A stretch of DNA of 47,622 nt from Bacillota bacterium (GTDB taxonomy: Bacteria > Bacillota > Bacilli > Alicyclobacillales > SLC66): NCBI GenBank assembly GCA_021805735.1, contig JAJZEE010000019.1, positions 1 through 47,622 on the forward strand, read 5' to 3'. A program made the position numbers and the translations under genes. The notes under the pieces are model-generated. The model was not told the origin of the DNA and searched no databases. It was given only the letters and a program-made list of their open reading frames with translations. Each line of letters starts with the position of its first letter. Within the stretch, counting starts at the first letter, position 1. Of this stretch, positions 39,364-47,622 are shown piece by piece.

Positions 39364-41330
39364 GTCGGGGCATAGTCATGGAATTCGCAGATGAGCGCAC
39401 GGCGGTCGTTCTTACCTCAGATATTGGATTTGTCAGGGTGGAACGGCGAGAAGAAATGGCGGTCGGCGAGGAAATCGAACTGCCCCCCGATCGTCTGCAG
39501 GCAGGTGTATCGACCAAACGCCATACGATGACAGGACGCAAACCGTTCTACATGACAGCGGGAGCCCTGGTGGCATCTCTCATCGTGGCAACCGTGATCA
39601 CTGTGTCCAGGGTGGTTCCCGCGGCTGCGGCTCCTTATGTGTATGTGTCCGTCGATGTCAATCCAAGTGTCGAATTCTCAGTGGACAAGGCGCAACGGGT
39701 AGTCGCCGTCACGGCTCTGGACGCCGACGGCGCACTGGCTGTAAAACAACTGGCTATGATTGGCGATCCCATTGGAAAGGCAATTCAGATATATCTGCAT
39801 GAACTCCTGCGCTTGGGCATGGTAAAGTCCCATGCTTCTGTCATCGTCACGAGTGCCGGGCAAAATGGCGCTCCCCAGAGTGCGCTGACGGGCGTTATTC
39901 AACGAGTCGACAAAGAAGTCAAGGCGGCGCTTGGGCATAAGGCTTATAATGTGGTGTCCTTCGCCGTGCAAAAACGGGTGTTCAGGGCGGCCTTGGCTTA
40001 CCACGTCACTCCGGGGAGACTCGCGCTCTATATAGAGGCGAAGCGAGCGGGTCGACCTGTGTCGTGGACCGATATTGTGCATGGACATTTGGCGAAGGCG
40101 CTGGGTGGTCAGAAGCAACTGACGGATGTGCTGGATCGGTTGCAGAAGGATACAAGCCTTGACGCGGCGCTCCAGGCCGTAGCGACGGCGGAGATCGAGG
40201 CGGAGGCCAAATCCCATACGACGGCGGAGAGCAAGGCTAACGCGATAGTGGGGGCCAAACCCAATGCGCAGGTTTCGAAGACCCCGGTCAAGACGACACA
40301 AGGTGTCGGCGATAAGGGTGCATCGCAACCGCTCACGACGCAACACGTGAACCTCGCGAACAGTGAAACGGAACCGCCGGAGACTCCGCCAGCGCCTCAA
40401 CTGCCTGCTGACTTGCCACCGCTGCCTTCCCAGGCAACCGATACTCCGGCAGGCGGAGGCCAACCTGTGGGGCATGTCGGCGTGAACGTTGGATCGACAT
40501 TGCCGGAACGACAGAATGGGGGAGACAAAAACGGAAAGCCCGCCCAGTCTTCCGAAAAACTTCACGCCAAGAACCATTCAGGATCTGAAGTCAAGGGTGC
40601 GCCAGGTGGGGTTTCGTCTGACAGCCATCCTGGAACGCCGACAGTGAAACGGGGAGCGGGCGCGGATTCTCATTCAGGTGGCGGGTCTGGTGTACTTGTT
40701 TCTCATGGCGGTAAGGGACGCGATAATAAACGTCCTGGCAATGATAAGAATGAACAGGGCAGTAACTCTAACGACATTGGCGACGGCGCAAAACATGCGT
40801 CACACCACAATCGGAACGTCGGATCAGGCATTACTGTGGGCGCAGGAACCACAGTGTCTCTGAACCCTGGAAATACGCGTCCACTGACGGGAACGAGGGT
40901 GGGCGTGAAAGCTGGCAATGGTTCATCTTCAGACCAGAGCAATGGTCCTGCGAAATCACAAGGAACTCAGAAGCGAAACGGGCACTCACAGAAAGATCGA
41001 CAACATCACGCGCCTGCGGATCAGCATAAGCAACAACATCCAGGACAGAAGGAGATAATCGGAGGAACTGGATTATCTGTAGGTTCTGGCACGGGAGATC
41101 GGAGTGGCGGTCGGCCGCAAGGTGGCTCTGTCGGTAGCGGAACGGGATCCGGAACGGGATCGGATGCATCAGTGGGCAGTGGGCTTGGCGTTATTGGCAA
41201 CAGCGCCGGGCAACGTGGGCACGGCAAGTCCGATCACAAGAACAAGTCCGATCACAAGCACCATCACAAGAACAAGCACCATCACAAGAACAAGCACCAT
41301 CACAAGAACAAGGATGGTGGGGGGAATTAG
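39360..41330 (+). CDS. rsgI: anti-sigma-I factor RsgI with a long His/Lys-rich tail
   Basis: RsgI holds SigI inactive at the membrane. Residues 1-50 form the N-terminal anti-sigma domain, 65-83 the membrane helix. Just after it, DVNPS at 99-103 is the conserved autoproteolytic Asn-Pro (N101-P102) whose cleavage is needed for regulated proteolysis. The extracytoplasmic domain follows, then a Gly/Ser/Asn/His-rich low-complexity tail of about 330 residues ending in repeated HHHKNK units. In other species the C-terminus senses carbohydrates; here no known binding domain is seen. The tail could bind metal ions or phosphate, a guess from composition. ATG 39360 overlaps sigI. Confidence 0.9.
   Translation: MSRGIVMEFADERTAVVLTSDIGFVRVERREEMAVGEEIELPPDRLQAGVSTKRHTMTGRKPFYMTAGALVASLIVATVITVSRVVPAAAAPYVYVSVDVNPSVEFSVDKAQRVVAVTALDADGALAVKQLAMIGDPIGKAIQIYLHELLRLGMVKSHASVIVTSAGQNGAPQSALTGVIQRVDKEVKAALGHKAYNVVSFAVQKRVFRAALAYHVTPGRLALYIEAKRAGRPVSWTDIVHGHLAKALGGQKQLTDVLDRLQKDTSLDAALQAVATAEIEAEAKSHTTAESKANAIVGAKPNAQVSKTPVKTTQGVGDKGASQPLTTQHVNLANSETEPPETPPAPQLPADLPPLPSQATDTPAGGGQPVGHVGVNVGSTLPERQNGGDKNGKPAQSSEKLHAKNHSGSEVKGAPGGVSSDSHPGTPTVKRGAGADSHSGGGSGVLVSHGGKGRDNKRPGNDKNEQGSNSNDIGDGAKHASHHNRNVGSGITVGAGTTVSLNPGNTRPLTGTRVGVKAGNGSSSDQSNGPAKSQGTQKRNGHSQKDRQHHAPADQHKQQHPGQKEIIGGTGLSVGSGTGDRSGGRPQGGSVGSGTGSGTGSDASVGSGLGVIGNSAGQRGHGKSDHKNKSDHKHHHKNKHHHKNKHHHKNKDGGGN
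41259..41312 (+). repeat. three exact 18-bp repeats inside the rsgI 3' end
   Basis: CACCATCACAAGAACAAG occurs three times in tandem (41259, 41277, 41295), encoding HHHKNK units. Identical DNA copies indicate recent slippage or selection for length variation. Confidence 0.9.
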
Positions 41331-41384
41331 TCGACTGCGGTACGCCTATGTTATAGTGCTTTAGTCAGGCGGTGACTGTTTTCC

Positions 41385-43654
<2,270 letters not shown>

Positions 43655-43663
43655 TCTGTCCTG

Positions 43664-43744
43664 CAGCATGATCGGCGTCGCGAAGCTCTGAGATCTTGCC
43701 GCGCAAACGCATACTTGAGATTCTGCTTCGCAAAACTCATATTT
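43664..43744. repeat. repeat family B copy B3
   Basis: Shares the hairpin GAGATTCTGCTTCGCAAAAC with the reverse complement of B1 (24 of about 27 positions agree) and carries a second, shorter partly symmetric unit GCGAAGCTCTGAGAT upstream. It fills the gap between tgt and yajC. An ORF upstream extension of yajC through it is not supported. Confidence 0.6.
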
Positions 43745-43780
43745 GAGAGTCCAATCTGTAATCCAAAGGGAGATGATGCT

Positions 43781-44047
43781 ATGCAAAGCAGTGCTTTGGT
43801 CCAGTATTTGCCGCTGGTTTTGATCTTTGTTGTCTTCTACTTTCTGCTTATTCGTCCGCAACAGAGGCGTCAACGCGAACGCAACTCACTGCTGCAGTCG
43901 CTGCAAACAGGGGATCACGTTGTAACAATCGGCGGGATGCATGGCAATATTACGGCGATTGACAACAGTACTGTGAGACTGCGCATCGCAGGCGACACGG
44001 AAGTCACGTTTGAACGCAGTGCGATCAATGCCGTTCGCAAAGATTAG
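43781..44047 (+). CDS. yajC: preprotein translocase subunit YajC
   Basis: The 88-residue protein starts at ATG 43781 (MQSSALVQYLPLVLIFVVFY), with AAAGGGAGATGATGCT upstream. It has one N-terminal membrane helix (about 8-27), then RPQQRRQRERNSLLQSLQ and the GDHVVTIGGMHGNITAID loop typical of YajC. YajC associates with SecDF and YidC. It follows tgt, as in many bacteria; the neighbouring secDF genes are not in this window. Confidence 0.92.
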   Translation: MQSSALVQYLPLVLIFVVFYFLLIRPQQRRQRERNSLLQSLQTGDHVVTIGGMHGNITAIDNSTVRLRIAGDTEVTFERSAINAVRKD

Positions 44048-44050
44048 CTG

Positions 44051-44797
44051 ATGGTGACGATCAAGACTCCGGAGCAGATTGCCATGATGCGGGACGCTGG
44101 CAAACTGCTCGCATCGTGTCATCAGGAGATTGGCAAACGCGTCCGCCCCGGAGTATCCACCTGGGAGATTGACCAGTTTGTCGAGCAGTACCTGCGGGAC
44201 AATGGCGCTACTCCAGAGCAAAAAGGCTATCATGGATACCCGTATGCCACCTGCGCGTCGGTCAACGATGTGATTTGTCACGGTTTCCCATCGCATGAGC
44301 CGTTGGTCGAAGGGGATATCGTGACGATTGACATGGTCGTCAATCGACAAGGATGGCTTGCTGATTCCGCATGGTCATATGCAGTTGGCAAGGTGTCTGA
44401 AGATGCGCAAAGACTGCTTCGCGCGACCGAAACGGCGCTCTTCCTCGGAATAGCGAAAGCGGTTCCCGGCAATCGGATTGGCGACATCGCGCATGCGATT
44501 GAGACGTTTGCGACAGCGTGCGGACTGGCCGTTGTCAGACAGTTTGCGGGTCACGGCATCGGTCGGCAGATGCATGAGGATCCGGTGGTTCCCCACTATG
44601 GAAGCGCCGGAAGAGGGATGGAGCTTCGCGAGGGAATGTGCCTTACGATTGAACCAATGTTAAACTTGGGCGCGTTCAAGGCGCAAATCGATGCTGATGG
44701 GTGGACCGCCCGTACTGTGGACGGTTCCCTATCCGCGCAGTATGAACATACACTCGCAATTACCCCCGATGGTCCGATAATCTTGACTGCTTTGTAA
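44051..44797 (+). CDS. map: type I methionine aminopeptidase
   Basis: Removes the initiator methionine from nascent proteins. The 248-residue protein has the five metal ligands in their expected order: Asp in VTIDMVVNRQGWLADSA (two Asp), His in RQFAGHGIGRQMHEDP, Glu in CLTIEPM and Glu in YEHTLAI. The substrate-histidine region reads GYPYATCASVNDVICHGFPS. It starts three bp after yajC and is probably co-transcribed. A hairpin follows the stop. Confidence 0.95.
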   Translation: MVTIKTPEQIAMMRDAGKLLASCHQEIGKRVRPGVSTWEIDQFVEQYLRDNGATPEQKGYHGYPYATCASVNDVICHGFPSHEPLVEGDIVTIDMVVNRQGWLADSAWSYAVGKVSEDAQRLLRATETALFLGIAKAVPGNRIGDIAHAIETFATACGLAVVRQFAGHGIGRQMHEDPVVPHYGSAGRGMELREGMCLTIEPMLNLGAFKAQIDADGWTARTVDGSLSAQYEHTLAITPDGPIILTAL

Positions 44798-44815
44798 TGG
44801 CGACGACAAAAGTGA

Positions 44816-44852
44816 TAAAGGCGACTCTCGCGAGAAGCGATAGCCGCCTTTA
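44816..44852. terminator. candidate bidirectional hairpin between map and TIGR04086 gene
   Basis: TAAAGGCG (44816-44823) pairs with CGCCTTTA (44845-44852). It lies between convergent genes and could end both, but no long T-run follows on the + strand. Confidence 0.5.
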
Positions 44853-44875
44853 TTGCGGCGGCGGTTATCCGGGAG

Positions 44876-45274
44876 TCACCGCTTGAGATTGACTCCGACC
44901 ATTCCGCCAAACGACCCGATCAACCCTAAAATGGCGATGCGGACAACCGTCTCCAACTGAAAGGCGGCGCTGAGATCGACCAGACTTCCGACGATGGCCA
45001 ACATGGCGCTAAACAGGAGCGCGGTAACACCACCGTAGTACCAGCCTTTAATCCCGGCGCTGCGTGCTGCAAATACGGCGCCAAACAGAACGGAAATGGC
45101 GTTGATCGTATAGGCGGTATAGGGGAGAGTCGATTCTGAAATGGTGGTCCAGGTATAAATGCCTGCCATGACCAACGTGCATAACAGCGATACCACAAAG
45201 GCCACAATCACGCCCAAAACCAATGGAGAACCGCTAAAGTCTGATTTCAGATCACTCCACATCCTGTTTTTCAA
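44876..45274 (-). CDS. TIGR04086 family (YrzE-like) membrane protein
   Basis: A 132-residue protein with four membrane helices (VLGVIVAFVVSLLCTLVMAG, YTAYTINAISVLFGAVFAAR, YYGGVTALLFSAMLAIVGSL, TVVRIAILGLIGSFGGMVGV) as in YrzE. Function is unknown. TTG 45274 follows GGGAGGGTGGCCAG; an in-frame ATG four codons later is further from that site. The family usually lies near yajC/secDF and tgt in Bacilli, which fits. Confidence 0.85.
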   Translation of the reverse strand: MKNRMWSDLKSDFSGSPLVLGVIVAFVVSLLCTLVMAGIYTWTTISESTLPYTAYTINAISVLFGAVFAARSAGIKGWYYGGVTALLFSAMLAIVGSLVDLSAAFQLETVVRIAILGLIGSFGGMVGVNLKR

Positions 45275-45339
45275 CTGGCCACCCTCCCAGGGAAAAGGCT
45301 TGTTCCCTAAGTGTATATGTGGGGCCAGTCCCACTTATG

Positions 45340-46023
45340 TCAGTGAGTCGGAGGCTCTGTTCCGGAGAGCGTAGCGGGAACAGCGCGCAGGTGTCGAATC
45401 GGGATTCCCAGAGCGCGAAACCGCCGTTCATACTCCGTTTGTGCGTATTTAGCAGACATTTCCTCTCCAGGTGGGGCGGTGTTCGACACATTCGTGTCGA
45501 TGGCTTGCACGCTCCACCCCGCTTTCTGGAATGATCCGACAGACCATTCAAAAAACGTCGCGTTGTCGGTCTTGAACTCTAACCATCCGTCAGCCGTCAG
45601 CAGTTTTTTATAGATCTGCAAATAGCGTTGGTGTGTGAGTCGCTTAATGTCGTTGCGTCTGCGCGGCCAAGGATCGGAAAAATTGAGGTAGATCACATGG
45701 AACGCATGGAGCGGCAATACCATTTCTGCTTTTGCCGCATCTGTGCGGATGAAGCGGGCATTTTGCAGACCCTGCGCAGTGGCCAGCGCGGCGGCTCGGG
45801 CAATGATCTCAAGAAACTTCTCAAATGCTACAAACAGAGTGTTTGGCGCATGGTCGGCCATTTGACAGATAAACGATCCCCGACCGCAACCCACCTCCAG
45901 GCACAGGCGGTCGTAACCGGTCAGCCAGCCAGCGGGCAAGACCATATCCTGTTCGGCGTCAACCAGAATCGGCGCGGCCATCTCGAGCAACGCGGGAACT
46001 TTGTCTCTGCCGCGAATTCTCAA
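45340..46023 (-). CDS. trmB: tRNA (guanine-N7-)-methyltransferase
   Basis: TrmB methylates G46 of tRNA. The 227-residue protein has the SAM motif EVGCGRGSFICQMA, the NFSDPWPRRRNDIKRL catalytic stretch and the FKTDNATFFEW motif near the C-terminus. Length is normal. It lies downstream of the divergent DUF421 gene and shares the reverse strand with the TIGR04086 gene. The last nine residues are outside the conserved domain. Confidence 0.95.
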   Translation of the reverse strand: MRIRGRDKVPALLEMAAPILVDAEQDMVLPAGWLTGYDRLCLEVGCGRGSFICQMADHAPNTLFVAFEKFLEIIARAAALATAQGLQNARFIRTDAAKAEMVLPLHAFHVIYLNFSDPWPRRRNDIKRLTHQRYLQIYKKLLTADGWLEFKTDNATFFEWSVGSFQKAGWSVQAIDTNVSNTAPPGEEMSAKYAQTEYERRFRALGIPIRHLRAVPATLSGTEPPTH

Positions 46024-46084
46024 GCGTGTTCCTCCTCATAATAAGGTGAGTTGGTTACGTCGTGAAAAGGAATGTGGTGAACAA

Positions 46085-46792
46085 ATGATCGGCACCCTGT
46101 TTATCCGTACGCTGTTCACCTATGCGTTCGTCTTTTTGGCTTTGCGCATTATGGGCAAGCGGGAAATTGGCAAACTCTCTTTGTTTGATCTCGTCGTGTC
46201 GATCATGATCGCCGAGATTTCAGCCATGGCCTTACAGGATTTGAGAATTCCCATCTGGCACGGCGCGTTTATCATTGGATTGCTGGTTTTGATGCAGATC
46301 GGGGTTTCCTTTCTCTCGCTGCAGAGTCGTCGCGTCTACGAACTGGTCGAAGGTAAGCCAGCGGTTCTCGTTGCAAACGGCGAGATCAACGACAGCGAGA
46401 TGAAGCGCACCCGTTATAGTATGAATGACCTCCTGGTGCAACTGCGCGAAAAAGATTTCGCCAACGTCGCGGACGTTGAATTCGCCATTCTGGAAACATC
46501 AGGGAAACTGTCGGTGTTTCCGAAAGCGAACAAGCGTCCAGTGACAGCCGAGGACTTGGGAATCACGGTGAAATCGACTGTGATGCCGACTTCGCTCATT
46601 GTAAGTGGAGAAGTGCAGTATGACAAGCTGGCGTCTGTGGACAAATCGCCGCAGTGGCTCAGGGAACAGTTGACAGCGCTCGGATACGACGCACCGCAGG
46701 ATGTCTTTTACGCGGCTTGGGATGGTCAGACGTTGTACGTTGATCGGATGGACAAGGACAGCAGGGTACAAAAGCAGGACCCAGCGCTCTGA
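46085..46792 (+). CDS. DUF421 family membrane protein
   Basis: The 235-residue protein has three membrane helices at the N-terminus (about 4-20, 33-50, 58-76), with the family motif FLALRIMGKREIGKLSLFDLVVSIMIAEISA, and a cytoplasmic C-terminal domain that includes SLQSRRVYELVEGKPAVLVANG. YetF and similar proteins belong to this group; in Bacillus some are linked to spore germination or nucleoside handling. ATG 46085 has a weak GGTGAAC ribosome site; a frame from 46001 is longer but has none. Confidence 0.85.
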   Translation: MIGTLFIRTLFTYAFVFLALRIMGKREIGKLSLFDLVVSIMIAEISAMALQDLRIPIWHGAFIIGLLVLMQIGVSFLSLQSRRVYELVEGKPAVLVANGEINDSEMKRTRYSMNDLLVQLREKDFANVADVEFAILETSGKLSVFPKANKRPVTAEDLGITVKSTVMPTSLIVSGEVQYDKLASVDKSPQWLREQLTALGYDAPQDVFYAAWDGQTLYVDRMDKDSRVQKQDPAL

Positions 46793-46800
46793 CAAACGCG

Positions 46801-47622
46801 TCAGCGTGCGAACGGAACGAATTTGGCCAGCGCGGACAGCCGCCGCCCCACTCCAGGAACGCGCGCCAGCGTGTGAGAGGTGATGGCGCGGGTAGCCAGC
46901 AACAGGACTACGTATACGATCAATCCTGTGGTGATGACCGTTGTCAATTGGAGTCCGAGTGACAGCTCTGTTCCGAGCGCCAACCACAACCAATGCATCG
47001 TGACGCTGGCCATCACTGTTGCGCCGAGCATTTTGGCCGTGTCCCTGACATCTACGTAAAACCCGACAAGCCGATGGATGGAAGCGATGTGCAGGACCGT
47101 CGTCAGCGTGACTGAAATCGCGACGGCAAATGCAACGCCGGACACGCCGATGGAGGGTTGTCGGGCCAACACATAGATGACCGCCAGTTTCCCTGCGGCG
47201 CCGATCAGGGAGTTGCGCATGGCTAGACCGGCCCTGTTGATCCCCTGCAGGATTCCGGACAGAGGTCCCTGCAGGTAGAGCAGGAAGCCCGCGGGCGCCA
47301 TGATGGCCAGTAACGGGCCCACATGCGCGTGGTGAAAGATGGCGGCGCACAGGGGCCCGGCAAATTGGAGTAAAATCAGGGAAGTCGGAAATCCGATCAG
47401 GGCTGTGGCGCGAAAGGATTGGTAGAGTCGTCTGGCGATCACCGCCTGGTTGCCTGCCGCAACAGCCTCTGAAATGGATGGAACGAGTTGAACGGCGAGT
47501 GAGTATGTAAATACAGTCGGAAAGACGAGAAGCGGGATTGCCATCCCGCTGTATTCACCGTACAGTCTTGTGGCGAGCGCCGTTGTGACGCCGGCTGTGA
47601 GCAAAGACCGCGTGACGAGGAT
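46801..47622 (-). CDS. SpoVB-like polysaccharide flippase (partial)
   Basis: The visible 270 or so residues form the C-terminal half of a multi-helix MOP-superfamily flippase: TTALATRLYGEYSGMAIPLL, LVFPTVFTYSLAVQLVPSIS, then QGPLSGILQGINRAGLAMRN. This last motif and the VFTYSLA core are typical of SpoVB/YtgP, which move lipid-linked cell-wall precursors. The gene runs off the right edge with no start in view. It is convergent with the DUF421 gene, with 8 bp between stops. Confidence 0.85.
   Translation of the reverse strand: MLVTRSLLTAGVTTALATRLYGEYSGMAIPLLVFPTVFTYSLAVQLVPSISEAVAAGNQAVIARRLYQSFRATALIGFPTSLILLQFAGPLCAAIFHHAHVGPLLAIMAPAGFLLYLQGPLSGILQGINRAGLAMRNSLIGAAGKLAVIYVLARQPSIGVSGVAFAVAISVTLTTVLHIASIHRLVGFYVDVRDTAKMLGATVMASVTMHWLWLALGTELSLGLQLTTVITTGLIVYVVLLLATRAITSHTLARVPGVGRRLSALAKFVPFAR

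Noticed and set aside
41259-41312. 18-bp repeats as a regulatory array
   Set aside because: They are in frame inside rsgI and encode HHHKNK units, so they are explained as coding repeats.

Overview
The window looks like the chromosome of a GC-rich, endospore-forming Bacillota of the class Bacilli, possibly an Alicyclobacillus-like acidophile (inferred from gene order and protein style; no rRNA gene is present to settle it). The evidence is two tRNA-sensing T-box leaders, sporulation genes (yunB, a safA-like LysM gene, a cotS-like kinase-fold gene, a spoVB-like flippase), the sigI-rsgI pair, and the order pheS-pheT-zapA-cvpA-mutS2 followed later by ruvC-ruvA-ruvB, queA-tgt-yajC. 

Layout. 1-1.7 kb: the end of an unknown gene, an alpha/beta hydrolase and a Uma2-type nuclease. 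2.0-10.1 kb: a Phe T-box leader, an unusual 19-bp tandem repeat, then pheS, pheT, zapA, cvpA, a holin-4-type membrane protein (reverse strand) and mutS2. 10.0-16.8 kb: a class A penicillin-binding protein on the reverse strand, then a heterodimeric multidrug ABC exporter (BmrC/BmrD type) behind a leader peptide and attenuator-like hairpin. 16.8-26 kb: an accessory region with a grpB remnant, a tyrosine recombinase, an intact RelB/RelE-type pair, a decayed MazE/MazF pair, a five-gene chromate-resistance-like operon with split ChrB domains and an MFS carrier but no ChrA, a HIT protein, a TSUP anion permease and a PIN/AbrB toxin-antitoxin pair. 26.1-31 kb: an SHMT-like PLP enzyme, a Tyr T-box and tyrS, yunB, a small acidic ORF and pheA. 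31-35 kb: a very short orphan transcription unit, spore coat-type genes, and a two-gene glutamine-dependent NAD synthetase. 35-48 kb: yebC, a cluster of palindromic repeats, ruvCAB, sigI-rsgI, queA, tgt, yajC, map, a TIGR04086 membrane protein, trmB, a DUF421 membrane protein and the spoVB-like gene, which runs off the window. 

Most interesting signals: (1) a dispersed long-hairpin repeat whose two arms change together between copies (compensatory base pairs), found in the pheT-zapA and yebC-ruvC gaps; (2) a chromate-type operon with ChrB N- and C-domains as separate proteins, a second ChrB-C paralogue, a beta-propeller and an MFS transporter, led by a promoter with a perfect operator-like palindrome; (3) a leader ORF plus attenuator before the BmrC/BmrD-like exporter; (4) a consensus promoter followed within about 90 nt by a terminator whose loop is complementary to upstream RNA. 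No rRNA, tRNA, CRISPR array or complete insertion sequence was recognised.
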